Made by a program: the position numbers and the translations under genes. Positions 17,384-26,031 of a DNA stretch of 58,037 bases are shown here, one piece after another. The stretch lies in contig NZ_CP127248.1 of the NCBI RefSeq assembly GCF_030285785.1, forward strand, positions 1 to 58,037, in the 5' to 3' direction. The notes under the pieces were generated by a model that saw nothing but the letters and a program-made list of their open reading frames with translations, did not search any database and was not told the DNA's origin. Each line of letters begins with the position of its first letter. The stretch's first letter is position 1. The DNA comes from Parasedimentitalea psychrophila. Its GTDB lineage: Bacteria > Pseudomonadota > Alphaproteobacteria > Rhodobacterales > Rhodobacteraceae.

Positions 17384-18916
17384 CCCAGTTCTCATACGGC
17401 CAAGTTTCATACGGCCAGTTCTCATACGGCCAGTTCTGATGCTGCCGATCCTCATACTGCCGGTCAACAGCAACGGATCCGCACCAAAGGGCGCGCGGCT
17501 GCCAGACGGCCCGTTTGATTTTGCCTCAAGCCGCAGCCGCACCAGCCGCCCGGACTCGATGCCCAGCACAATCACAATCCAAAGGAAGCGTGGATAGGCG
17601 TCGTGCAACAGTGTCATTCCCGCCAGATAACCAGCCAGCCCCGCACCAAACGCCACCATGTGACTGGCCAGACGGCGATCCCCCGCCGCGCGCGCCTGCC
17701 GGTAGGCCACGACGATCCCGGCCGCCGCAAACCCGATCATCAGCAGGAAATACATCAGCCCCAGCAAACCCTGTTCCGTCAGCACCTCCAGATACAGGCT
17801 ATGGGTGGATCGGCCTTCGCCCCGGAAGATCAATCCCAGTTCCAAGGCAAAATCCTGATACAGCAGGTTGAAGTTTCCGGCGCCGACACCCAGCCAGGGA
17901 TGCGCCTTGAATATCTCACCCGCCACCGACCAACTTGCCAGCCGACCCTCGGTGCTCTTGTCAATGCCGCCCGAGCTGGCCATCTCGCCGATCGTCGCCA
18001 GCCGCTCAAAGGCCTGCTCGCCGACAAAGGCAGAGGCCACCATAATAACCGCAACAAACACCGCCAATGCGGCCAGCTTCTGGCGCGCGCGCAACTGCAG
18101 AAAAAGGATGCCAAGGCCAACACAGAGCGCCAGAATCCCGCCGCGCGATTGGGTCGCCAAAAGCCCAAACAGCAGCAGGCATGTGGTCAGGCTCCAGAAC
18201 AAAAATGCGGTTAGTTTTTGCGATCCAAGCAGTTGAAACAACGCCAGTGGGACGCAGAACACCACAACCACGGCAAAGAAATTTTCATCCTCAATCGGTC
18301 CGGCAAAGCGGCCATTGAATTCACCAAAGCGGGAAAACAGCGAAAAGCCACCCGGAAGATCGAAGCCGATCACCTGAATAAAACCCAACCCGCAGACCGC
18401 AGCAATGGTCAAAACCGCCGAGGTGGTGATTGTCTCAAAGCCTTTGCGGTAACCCATGAAGGCCAGCGCGAGCATAGCAATGATAGCATCTTTGATGAAG
18501 TCGGCGGTGTCACTCAACGTCTGCTGCCAATCTGGCGCATAGGTCGCGCCAAACAGCTTTAGCGCCAGCAAACCAACCAGCAGCCACAGCGAGAGCCAGC
18601 CAATATATGGGCGTTCGCCCCAAAGCACATAGCGAACCCCAAGCAAGGCAGCCAGACCCGGCGCGGCAAGTTTGGCGGGCGAGGGGGCCCCAAAACCCTG
18701 GATCAGATTGGACGAGAGATTGGAGACGATCATTATGATCAACAGGGACAGGCCGACCAGCGGATTGCGCAGCGTCACCAGGCAGAGCATCGCAAACAGC
18801 GCCAAAGCCATCAGGTCCATCGGCGAGGAGTCTCCGATCGCCAGTGCGCCAGCCCCGGCCAGCAGCCCAATGCCAACCAGCTTTGCCGCGTCCTTGAGCC
18901 TGCTCCACAGGGTCAT
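17360..18916 (-). CDS. O-antigen ligase / Wzy-type polymerase
   Basis: A 518-residue inner-membrane protein with about 12 hydrophobic segments and a large periplasmic loop. It has the family Wzy_C pattern: LATQSRGGILALCVG, then RLASWSVAGEIFKAHPWLGVG and STHSLYLEVLTEQGLLG. In this locus, with Wzx, Wzz and an export protein, polymerisation of repeat units in the periplasm is more likely than lipid A ligation. The C-terminal tail is unusual: five-residue repeats (SIRTG, RMRTG, RMKLG, RMRTG) encoded by 15-bp tandem repeats make a strongly basic end, which should be cytoplasmic. The start ATG 18916 is the first of the frame. The gene follows the 18981-19967 sulfotransferase on the same strand with a 64-base gap. 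Confidence 0.87.
   Translation of the reverse strand: MTLWSRLKDAAKLVGIGLLAGAGALAIGDSSPMDLMALALFAMLCLVTLRNPLVGLSLLIIMIVSNLSSNLIQGFGAPSPAKLAAPGLAALLGVRYVLWGERPYIGWLSLWLLVGLLALKLFGATYAPDWQQTLSDTADFIKDAIIAMLALAFMGYRKGFETITTSAVLTIAAVCGLGFIQVIGFDLPGGFSLFSRFGEFNGRFAGPIEDENFFAVVVVFCVPLALFQLLGSQKLTAFLFWSLTTCLLLFGLLATQSRGGILALCVGLGILFLQLRARQKLAALAVFVAVIMVASAFVGEQAFERLATIGEMASSGGIDKSTEGRLASWSVAGEIFKAHPWLGVGAGNFNLLYQDFALELGLIFRGEGRSTHSLYLEVLTEQGLLGLMYFLLMIGFAAAGIVVAYRQARAAGDRRLASHMVAFGAGLAGYLAGMTLLHDAYPRFLWIVIVLGIESGRLVRLRLEAKSNGPSGSRAPFGADPLLLTGSMRIGSIRTGRMRTGRMKLGRMRTGSKGADGV
17386..17460. repeat. Five 15-bp tandem repeats at the polymerase C-terminus
   Basis: Units related to CAGTTCTCATACGGC begin at 17386, 17401, 17416, 17431 and 17446. 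The first and third are identical. On the minus strand they encode the basic pentapeptide repeats of the polymerase tail. The repeat starts three bases after the convergent sulfotransferase stop codon. Confidence 0.9.
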
Positions 18917-18980
18917 CGGCGCGCGCCCCTAGGATTACGCCCCCCAGCAGCAGGTCGCAGGTCGCAGGGGACCATTGCCG

Positions 18981-19967
18981 TCACGGCGCGTTGCGCCGCT
19001 TCTGGAGCCTGTTGCCGATACTGATCCTGATGCCATTAACCAGCCCTTTTCTGCGGATCTTATGGGCCACAGATCTGGCCCCGTCCACCAGCGCCAGCCA
19101 TGTCCTGACAGAGGGCGACAGCACCCTGTTGTGATGGGCGTAGTCCAATATATAGGGGGTGCCCTCTACGGCGTCGTGGACGATTTCCTCTATCCGCTTT
19201 TGGCGTTTTGGCAACAGCACCCTGCGGAATTTTTCAACATTGGCGGCGTCGATATACAGCTTGCCCTTTGCGGTGCCTATATTTTCGGATGGCGCCGAGA
19301 GAGTCGTCATTTCCATTTCAAAGGCATGCCCGAGAAAATCGGAAATGCGGCGCAATTCCATCTCGGGGTTTTCCAGCAATTGTTCATAATACACCTGCAG
19401 GTAATCGCCACCAAGGCGGCTTGCGCTTTGACGGGCCGCCGCCATGTCGCGCGCCCATTTGCTCGCCACTCGCAGCACATTGTGGCGCCAGGCTTTCTGG
19501 GCTGAGACAGCAACATCGCGCGGGTCCCGGATGATGTGCACAAATCGCGCCGTGGGAAAGATGGTTTTCAGCAGGTTCATTTCCAGCACATATGACGGTG
19601 TCTTGTCGCCCCAAACGCCCTGCCCGGGCACAGCACCTTCGCCGTAAAACCGCAGTATGACCTCAAACGCCTCACCCCAGTTCTGCGCCTGTCCCACTGT
19701 CTCAAAATCGGCACGCTCCATCACCACCTGCCCCTTGCTGCGGCGGTAGATCTGGAAGGGCGTTCGCTGAAAATCCTCATACAGCCGGTCAAGATCCACC
19801 TCGAACCTCTCGGGATCGCCGCCATGTCTCTGAAACAGGAAGGGGATAAAATGGGACTCGGGGTCACAGAGGTTGATGACAGAATTTCGGTTCAGCAGGT
19901 CGCGAAGCAGCTTGGTGCCGCTCCTCGGGCTGCCGACAAGAAACAGAGGTCCAGAAAAATGCTGCAT
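18981..19967 (-). CDS. PAPS-dependent sulfotransferase
   Basis: A 328-residue sulfotransferase with a clear PAPS-binding 5' motif, VGSPRSGTKLLRDLLNRN (from residue 11), and a 3' motif, FVHIIRDPRDVAVSAQKAW (about 145-163). It has the helix-rich C-terminal half typical of the sulfotransferase_1/3 group. The start chosen is ATG 19967 (MQHFSGPLFLVG), because the glycine-rich loop normally lies close to the N-terminus. The frame runs upstream to 20117 through a region of 13-14-bp repeats with no family similarity. The gene lies upstream of the polymerase on the same strand, probably in one transcript. The likely acceptor is the exopolysaccharide repeat unit. Confidence 0.88.
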   Translation of the reverse strand: MQHFSGPLFLVGSPRSGTKLLRDLLNRNSVINLCDPESHFIPFLFQRHGGDPERFEVDLDRLYEDFQRTPFQIYRRSKGQVVMERADFETVGQAQNWGEAFEVILRFYGEGAVPGQGVWGDKTPSYVLEMNLLKTIFPTARFVHIIRDPRDVAVSAQKAWRHNVLRVASKWARDMAAARQSASRLGGDYLQVYYEQLLENPEMELRRISDFLGHAFEMEMTTLSAPSENIGTAKGKLYIDAANVEKFRRVLLPKRQKRIEEIVHDAVEGTPYILDYAHHNRVLSPSVRTWLALVDGARSVAHKIRRKGLVNGIRISIGNRLQKRRNAP

Positions 19968-20000
19968 GTTCTCAGTCAACCTGAAACGATTTGGCGCATT

Positions 20001-20040
20001 GGGAAAAGACACGGGAGAAAGACACGGGGAAAAGACACGG
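20001..20040. repeat. Three 13-14-bp tandem repeats in a divergent promoter region
   Basis: GGGAAAAGACACGG, GAGAAAGACACGG and GGAAAAGACACGG follow each other between the divergent sulfotransferase (start 19967) and chain-length gene (start 20148). They could be a repeated protein-binding site or only a duplication. Confidence 0.85.
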
Positions 20041-20147
20041 GCGGCCAAAAACGATTTATAGATATTAGGTCGCCCCAAGCTAATTAGTAAAGCTCCATAC
20101 TGGCTAAACAGCGGCAACCGGTGTTTTATTGTGAGGATAGCAGTCGC

Positions 20148-21428
20148 ATGCTAGGCTCGCTGAAAGGTATTGAATGGGGGTGTTTTGTATTTAGGAGTAG
20201 CGATTTGTATCGGCCCTTAAGACTTTCATGGAAATTCGTGAGGATTACCCTCTTCGTTGCCATTTGTGTGTTCCCGGCACTGGCCTATTACGTGCTGCTC
20301 AAGCCACCGGTTTTTGAGGCAAGGTCGCTGATCCTGTTCGCCTTGGGGCGGGAATACATCTATGTTCCTGACGCGATTGGCACCGGCAGCAAGGCCCCCA
20401 ATCCGGGCGATTTCCAAGGCGTCGTCAACGCCGAGATGCTCTTGCTCGACAACCCGGAGCTGAGCCGCGAGGCGCTGGAGGCGGTCGGGATTGACCGGGT
20501 TTATCCCGGCTTGCCAAACGACGAGGATGCGATCCGCCAGGCGGTGCTCTGGTTTCAGGCATCGACCACTGTCGAGCTCATCACCGGATCTTATGTGGTC
20601 AAGGTTACTGTCCGCCACCTGGAGCCTGACCTGGCTGCTGAATTGACCAACAAACTGACCGAAGCCTTCCTGGATCGCCGCCAAAAGCTATACACCGCCA
20701 GAGAGGCCGCCAGCCTGCAGATCCGCTTGCAGGCCGCCACCAGTCAGGAAATTGAAATAAACAATGAAATCTCCGAGCTGCTCGACGGCTTGGATCCACT
20801 ATTCATCGCAACAGATCTCGAAAAAACCTCAGAGGACCAGGCCAACCTCTCCAGGCTGATGCGGGAATCGCGAACAACCCTTGCCGCTCTTCAGGCCCGC
20901 AGAGATCTCTTTGCAACCCGTCTCGGGGTGGAGGAGCGGCTGTTGATGACAGAGCTTGCGACCCGCGAAGAGCAGGCGCGGCTTGACTATATTGAACGCT
21001 CGATGGTCGAGAACCGGCAGAAGATGAAACGCCTGTCCAGGCTGATGCCGGCGCTGCGGCCGTTAGCCGAACTTCAAAGGCAGCAGGCGGAACGGATTGC
21101 GGGCCTGAAGCTGCGTCTGCGCGACAGCCAGGCGCTGAGCGGCGCAGATATCCAGGGCAACGTCCGGGTGATTGAGGCTGCGGTTTCGCCGCTCCGGTCA
21201 AGCTCTGCCTCCCTGAAGGTGCAGCTTGCGATCGTCGGTATCGTCTCGCTGCTTGCGGGGATGTCCACCGCCGGATTGAGCGCGCTGTTGCGCAACACCG
21301 AGCCCGTTGCAAGCCCTTCATCGACTAATCTGACGGACGTGCGGACCAGTGGCCCCGTGCAAACAGACCAGCCGCAGACAACCGGCAAGCGGCGTTCAGA
21401 ATTTTCGCGGCGCCGCACCGCTATGTAG
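20148..21428 (+). CDS. Wzz/GumC-type polysaccharide copolymerase without kinase domain
   Basis: A 426-residue chain-length-determinant-like protein. A transmembrane helix at about 30-50 (ITLFVAICVFPALAYYVLL) is followed by a periplasmic domain with long coiled coil (about 175-350) and a second transmembrane helix near 370-390 (VQLAIVGIVSLLAGMSTAG). It then has a short basic cytoplasmic tail. No tyrosine-kinase P-loop domain is fused, unlike many GumC/ExoP proteins. In the pathway it should set chain length and link the polymerase to the export channel. The start is ATG 20148, preceded by GAGGA; GTG 20121 is an alternative. It is followed on the same strand by a glycosyltransferase and a sulfotransferase. 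Confidence 0.83.
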   Translation: MLGSLKGIEWGCFVFRSSDLYRPLRLSWKFVRITLFVAICVFPALAYYVLLKPPVFEARSLILFALGREYIYVPDAIGTGSKAPNPGDFQGVVNAEMLLLDNPELSREALEAVGIDRVYPGLPNDEDAIRQAVLWFQASTTVELITGSYVVKVTVRHLEPDLAAELTNKLTEAFLDRRQKLYTAREAASLQIRLQAATSQEIEINNEISELLDGLDPLFIATDLEKTSEDQANLSRLMRESRTTLAALQARRDLFATRLGVEERLLMTELATREEQARLDYIERSMVENRQKMKRLSRLMPALRPLAELQRQQAERIAGLKLRLRDSQALSGADIQGNVRVIEAAVSPLRSSSASLKVQLAIVGIVSLLAGMSTAGLSALLRNTEPVASPSSTNLTDVRTSGPVQTDQPQTTGKRRSEFSRRRTAM

Positions 21429-21484
21429 GACAGCACCGTCAGCAGGCCGCGTGGGATTTTCCTGCCGCAGCAAAGGCCGACTAA

Positions 21485-22795
21485 GTGGGGGAACGTGCAG
21501 TGCGGAATGGCAACAAAGCCCAGCCACCTAAGGTGGCGAATAAGGCCCAGCCACCCAAGGTGGCAAATAAAGCCCAGCCACCCAAGGTGGCAAATAAGGC
21601 CCAGCCACTTAAGTTGGCCTATATTGTAGACACGCTGGTAACCGGCGGCGCAGAACGTCTGGTGGTGACCTTCGCACGGGCGGTGAAATCGCGCCAGGAT
21701 ATCGATCTGACGGTGTTTGTGCTGAGCCACGGCGAAACGGCCTTCTTCAAGGAACTGAAGGGCGCCGGGGTAGAGGTTGTCTGCCTGCCGGGGAAAAGCC
21801 TGATTGATGCCGCCCGGTTTCTGCGGCTGGTGTCGGCGCTGAGGTCGAGATCGATCGAATACGTGCATGCACATCTCACCACCTCGACCATAGTGGGGGG
21901 CTTTGCAGCGGCCCTGCTGGGCATTGCCTTTGCCACCACGATTCACAACGTTAAACCCAGCACCGCGCGGGTCAGCAAAACCCGCTCCTTCCTCTATCGC
22001 CGCGTCCTGCGGATGTCGCGAACAACGCCAATTGCCGTCGGTCAGGCGGTCGCCGAAGCGGCCTTGGCAGATACCGGGCAACGCGATTGTCTGGTGGTTG
22101 CCAACGCCGTCTCGCCCGAGGCCGTAGCGCCGGCAGGCGCAGGCGCATTGATCCGCACCGATTTGGGCCTGCAGGAGCACCGGGTGCTCATCGCGGTCGG
22201 CGCGATCATTGGCCAAAAGGCCTACCAGGATCTGCTTGCCGCTTTCTCCCAAGTGGCCGGCCAAAACCCCGATGCCGTGCTGCTGATCGTCGGCAATGCC
22301 CCGGAAGCGGGCCGGTACGCTGCGCTTCAGGCACAGGCGCGCGATCTGCGGATCACTGGCCAGGTGAGGTTTCTCGGGCTCAGGCGCGACATCCCGGACC
22401 TGTTGGCCGCGGCGGATCTATTCGTCAGCGCCTCGCATTGGGAGGGGGCCCCGGTGTCGCTGCTCGAGGCGATGGCCAATGGGCTGGCTTGCGTTATGAC
22501 CGATGTGGGCGATAACCGCCAAATCCTCTCTGGTACCGGGTCACCCATCGTGCCTGCCAGGAACCCCGAGGCGCTGGCAGAGGCGCTGAATGACATGCTC
22601 AATGATCCCCCGGCGCGGGCCCGCGTCGGACAGGCGGCGCGCACCCGCGCCTTCAAACACTATGGCGTCGAGGCCTGGGTCAATAGGCTCATCGCCATAT
22701 ATAAAAACGCCGGTGCAGCACAGCATCGCCAAAGCGCCGCCGACGATAGGGCGCCATTGCAGCCGGACCCCAACCGCAAGGACGGTGTATCATGA
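21485..22795 (+). CDS. Glycosyltransferase family 4 with N-terminal nonapeptide repeat
   Basis: A 436-residue GT-B glycosyltransferase. The catalytic part begins at about residue 43 (LAYIVDTLVTGGAERLVVTFA) and holds the donor-binding motif EGAPVSLLEAMANG (320-333) and the preceding LFVSASHW. The first 45 residues are unusual: four copies of NKAQPPKVA (the last NKAQPLKLA) encoded by 27-bp tandem repeats at 21512-21619. The start is GTG 21485; with the repeat in frame, translation must begin at or before it. The stop overlaps the start of the next sulfotransferase (ATGA at 22792-22795), implying coupled expression. Sugar specificity is unknown. Confidence 0.88.
   Translation: MGERAVRNGNKAQPPKVANKAQPPKVANKAQPPKVANKAQPLKLAYIVDTLVTGGAERLVVTFARAVKSRQDIDLTVFVLSHGETAFFKELKGAGVEVVCLPGKSLIDAARFLRLVSALRSRSIEYVHAHLTTSTIVGGFAAALLGIAFATTIHNVKPSTARVSKTRSFLYRRVLRMSRTTPIAVGQAVAEAALADTGQRDCLVVANAVSPEAVAPAGAGALIRTDLGLQEHRVLIAVGAIIGQKAYQDLLAAFSQVAGQNPDAVLLIVGNAPEAGRYAALQAQARDLRITGQVRFLGLRRDIPDLLAAADLFVSASHWEGAPVSLLEAMANGLACVMTDVGDNRQILSGTGSPIVPARNPEALAEALNDMLNDPPARARVGQAARTRAFKHYGVEAWVNRLIAIYKNAGAAQHRQSAADDRAPLQPDPNRKDGVS
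21512..21619. repeat. Four 27-bp tandem repeats encoding NKAQPPKVA
   Basis: Four consecutive 27-bp units at 21512, 21539, 21566 and 21593. Each contains a small inverted repeat of the form CCACC-nnn-GGTGG (degenerate in the last copy). The first three copies encode identical peptides. Confidence 0.93.
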
Positions 22796-23664
22796 GCGCC
22801 CTGGACCAGGTCCGCCGACGGCTGCGGCGCAGTTTTGCCTATTCACTGGCCCGCAATGCGCAACTCCACCTCCGCAACCTGATGGATAAATCGCGGGTAC
22901 TGCCCAGTTTCATCATCATTGGAGCCCACAAGGCGGGGACGACGTCGTTCTACCAGAACCTGACCTCACATCCGCAGATCTGGCCAGCCTGGACCAAGGA
23001 GGTCCATTATTTTGACCGCAGCCCCCTGCCGCCGCTCAGCTGGTACCAAGCACATTTCCCGCCCGAACGCGCCTTGGCCGCTGAGGATGGCATTACCGGC
23101 GAGGCGAGCCCCTCTTACTGTCTTTTTCCGCATCTTCCGGAGCTGATCCGCCACCACATGCCGCAGTGCAAATTTATCATGCTGCTGCGCGACCCGGTTG
23201 CGCGGGCCTATTCGGCCCACCAGTACAACAGCCGCGGCGGCATGACCGGCATCTCCTTTGAGGACTGGATTGATCGCGATTTCCGGCTGCTTGATGGCAA
23301 GCCTGTAGACGCGGGCCGGTTTGCCGAGCTCCTATCGAAATCCAACTCTGCTGAAAGGACACCGCTGGCGCTGTTGCGGGGCATCTATGTTGAGCAGATC
23401 AAACTTTGGCACCGGGTGTTTCCGCCAGAGCAGTTGCTGATACTGAACAGCGCCGACTATTTTTCCGACCCGCCAGCGCTGCTGCGATCGGTGGCGGGTA
23501 AGTTTCTTGGCCTGCGTGACCACCCGTTCACCTATCACAAAACCCGAACCGAGGCGCGGCGCTATCCACAGATGCGGCCAGAGACGGCCCAAAAGCTTCG
23601 CACCTTCTATCGCCCCTATAATGAGACGCTCGCCAACTATCTTGGCCGCGACTTTGGCTGGTAA
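22792..23664 (+). CDS. Heparan-type sulfotransferase (sulfotransferase domain)
   Basis: A 290-residue protein with a strong 5'-phosphosulfate-binding motif, FIIIGAHKAGTTSFYQNL (44-51 is GAHKAGTT), followed by HPQIWPAWTKEVHYFDR. The 3'-phosphate motif is MLLRDPVARAYSAHQYN (about 127-143). This arrangement matches the group containing heparan-sulfate N- and O-sulfotransferases and bacterial Nod-factor or polysaccharide sulfotransferases. Acceptors there are sugars. The start overlaps the glycosyltransferase stop. The gene converges on the export-protein gene 17 bases downstream. It is one of the two clearest sulfotransferases in the locus. Confidence 0.9.
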   Translation: MSALDQVRRRLRRSFAYSLARNAQLHLRNLMDKSRVLPSFIIIGAHKAGTTSFYQNLTSHPQIWPAWTKEVHYFDRSPLPPLSWYQAHFPPERALAAEDGITGEASPSYCLFPHLPELIRHHMPQCKFIMLLRDPVARAYSAHQYNSRGGMTGISFEDWIDRDFRLLDGKPVDAGRFAELLSKSNSAERTPLALLRGIYVEQIKLWHRVFPPEQLLILNSADYFSDPPALLRSVAGKFLGLRDHPFTYHKTRTEARRYPQMRPETAQKLRTFYRPYNETLANYLGRDFGW

Positions 23665-23681
23665 ACACCGCTGCAAACCGA

Positions 23682-24848
23682 TCAGTTCACCACCCTTTTG
23701 AAGGTCACAACCAGAACATCGTCCGGTTGTAGCTTGCTGGTTAATGTCACCGGCTCGGGCTGGCCCGCCGTGCTGGAGTGGTAAACCTCAAACACCGTTT
23801 CCATCTGCTCTTCGATCGTCAGCGCCGTCGTCGGCGACGCCAGTCGCAGGTAGTTCATCGATGCGCTGAGGTTTGAGCGGAGCAGTTCAACCTTCTGATC
23901 GATCAAGATCTTTTCCCTTAGTAAGTCACGATGATAACGGGTCACAGCGACGCCAATTTCGCTTTCGGCATTGGCGCCGGTTTGCTCCGCCTTTGCTGCA
24001 AAAGCCAGGGTTTCAAGCTCGTCAGCGCGGTAATTGTCCACATCAACTTGCAGATCGACAAGTCTTTCACGCCGGGACAAGCCCTGAGACACCAATGCGT
24101 TGATATCCGCAAGTTGGCCTTCGATGACCACCAGTTGCCGCCCGATGATCTCGCGGCGTTGGGAATAAAAACTGGTCTCCGCCTCCGCCAGCGCCTCCCT
24201 GCGATGAAAACCCTCGATGGTCTCGTCCAGGATGGCCCGGCTCATCTGAAAAAGCTCAACCTGATCCGGATTGATCTCGGCGGGCGCTGGCACCATGACC
24301 TCCGGGTCAGCAGAGTGCAGCCGCTCAAGCTCTGCCGCGATCGCTTTTTGCTCGTCCTGGGCAAAGCGCAGGCGTATTTGCGCATCTATTGCACGCCGCT
24401 GCGCCTCCAGTACCGACCGCTCATCCGAGTCCTCGGCATTGGCGCGCTCATAGCCTCCGGCCAGAGCGATGGCCTTGATCACCGTCATGCCGGGGGCAAA
24501 CGGATAGGAGCCAGAGGTCTGGACATTGCCAAGCACAAAGATCGGCCGGTACTGGGCGATGCCGACAACGATCGAAACCGAGCCGTCGAACAGGCTGTCG
24601 GCCCGTTTCACGATCTGATCCTCGATTTCGGACAGCGTCCGCCCGGCGGCCTCAACCCGGCCCAGCAGGTGCAGCCGGATCGATCCATCGCCCCTCACTT
24701 CTGTTACCCGCGTGAACTCGTCCCGTCCAAAGACTGAAATGCTCAGCTTGTCGCCGGGGCCAATAATGTAATTCTGTGCTGCAACCTCGGCCAGCAAACC
24801 GGTGCAGAGCACCGCCGCAGATACCAGAATTTGAACGAGTGACCGCAT
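23682..24848 (-). CDS. ExoF/Wza-type polysaccharide export protein
   Basis: A 388-residue periplasmic or outer-membrane export protein. It has a Sec signal peptide (about 1-24, ending EVAA before QNYIIGPGDKL), a Poly_export domain (GPGDKLSISVFGRDEF, residues about 30-105) and an SLBB-like segment (GNVQTSGSYPFAPGMTVIKAIALAGG, about 108-133). A long coiled-coil region follows (about 150-330). The lack of a lipobox and the long coil resemble rhizobial ExoF more than Wza. It should carry the finished polymer through the envelope. It begins the minus-strand series that continues away from it; the two glycosyltransferase genes lie upstream, at 24901-27224. Confidence 0.9.
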   Translation of the reverse strand: MRSLVQILVSAAVLCTGLLAEVAAQNYIIGPGDKLSISVFGRDEFTRVTEVRGDGSIRLHLLGRVEAAGRTLSEIEDQIVKRADSLFDGSVSIVVGIAQYRPIFVLGNVQTSGSYPFAPGMTVIKAIALAGGYERANAEDSDERSVLEAQRRAIDAQIRLRFAQDEQKAIAAELERLHSADPEVMVPAPAEINPDQVELFQMSRAILDETIEGFHRREALAEAETSFYSQRREIIGRQLVVIEGQLADINALVSQGLSRRERLVDLQVDVDNYRADELETLAFAAKAEQTGANAESEIGVAVTRYHRDLLREKILIDQKVELLRSNLSASMNYLRLASPTTALTIEEQMETVFEVYHSSTAGQPEPVTLTSKLQPDDVLVVTFKRVVN

Positions 24849-24900
24849 ATACCTATCCCATCAATCAACTTCATTAACCGCGCACAGTCTTAACACAGTA

Positions 24901-26031
24901 TCAAATACCGGCGGACTCTGCCGTCGCCGCCGCCGACTTGGAATAAATTGACCATAGTCGATCCATCATCGCGGCACCAGAAAAGCGCGCCCGGACTGTC
25001 GCCAAACCGGCCTCGCCAAGACGCAGGCGGGCAGGCGGGTCCGCAATCAAATGCCGCACCGCGCCCGCCAGGGCCGCAGGATCGGTCGGCGTGACCAGCA
25101 TGCCATTCTCGCCATCCTGGATCAACTCCGGCACGCCTCCAACCGCCGTCGACACGATGGGCACACCCATCGCCATCGCTTCCAGCAGAACCATCGGCAG
25201 CCCCTCCCACTTTGAAGCCAGCACAAAAATATCAATGGCCGCAAGCAGTTCCGGCATCTCTCGCAGGTTGCCGGTAAACGTCAACCTGTCGTCGCCCAGG
25301 CCAAGGCCACGGGCTCGCTCTCGGACCTTTCCCAAAAGCTCTCCGTCTCCGACGATCAGAAAATGCGCCTCTGGCTGCCGCTTGGCCAGGATTGAGACGG
25401 CGTGCAGAAAGTTGTCGTGATCCTTTTGAGCCGTAAGCCGACCGATCTTTGCGATCACAACAGCATCTTTTGATATCCCGTAACTGGACAGATCCCTCGG
25501 CTGCACCTGCCCGGCGGCAAACCGCTGCAGATCAACACCGTTCTGAACCACCTCAATGGCGTCGCGGTCATAGCCGCCGCAATTGGCGACATGGTCTGCG
25601 ACGTTGCTGGTCACCGCAACACAGGCATCCGCCCCGCGGGTAATGCTTCGGTAGATGCCAGATAGAATTTTGTTTTTGCGCCAGGGGTCGGTGTTGTGCA
25701 GGGTGATAACACGGCGGCGATTGGCAACCCGAGCCGCCAGCTGGCCAACCAAATCGCTTTTGACCAGATGGGTGTGAACCACATGCGGATCCCAGGCCCG
25801 GATCAGGCGCACCGCCCGCAGCAGGGCCCGCGGATCGCGCAGGCCCGAGCGGCTTAGCCGGGTCATTTCAACGCCGCGGCGTGCCACTTCCAACACCAAT
25901 GGTCCGGGGGTGAAATAAGCGACATGGGCGCTGTCTCCGCGCTGCTGCGCCGCGTCGAGAAGATCGAGAAGCAGCGTTTCGGCGCCGCCGACGCGAAGGC
26001 TGTCGATGATGTACAACAGGCGAAGGTTCAC
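24901..26031 (-). CDS. Glycosyltransferase family 4
   Basis: A 376-residue GT-B enzyme. The N-terminus LLYIIDSLRVGGAETLLLDLL is the classic acceptor-side start, and the donor-binding motif is EGLPMVLLEAMAMG (276-289) with VSTAVGGVPELI after it. The start GTG 26031 overlaps the upstream gene's TGA (GTGA), so the two glycosyltransferases are translationally coupled. It is likely to add one sugar of the exopolysaccharide repeat at the cytoplasmic face. Specificity cannot be assigned. Confidence 0.9.
   Translation of the reverse strand: MNLRLLYIIDSLRVGGAETLLLDLLDAAQQRGDSAHVAYFTPGPLVLEVARRGVEMTRLSRSGLRDPRALLRAVRLIRAWDPHVVHTHLVKSDLVGQLAARVANRRRVITLHNTDPWRKNKILSGIYRSITRGADACVAVTSNVADHVANCGGYDRDAIEVVQNGVDLQRFAAGQVQPRDLSSYGISKDAVVIAKIGRLTAQKDHDNFLHAVSILAKRQPEAHFLIVGDGELLGKVRERARGLGLGDDRLTFTGNLREMPELLAAIDIFVLASKWEGLPMVLLEAMAMGVPIVSTAVGGVPELIQDGENGMLVTPTDPAALAGAVRHLIADPPARLRLGEAGLATVRARFSGAAMMDRLWSIYSKSAAATAESAGI

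Noticed and set aside
21512-21619. CRISPR-like array
   Set aside because: The 27-bp units are directly adjacent without spacers and are in frame within a gene.
21074-22264. 396-residue minus-strand ORF across the chain-length and glycosyltransferase genes
   Set aside because: It is a shadow of two well-supported plus-strand genes. It even reads through the 27-bp repeat as a Leu/Trp-rich string.
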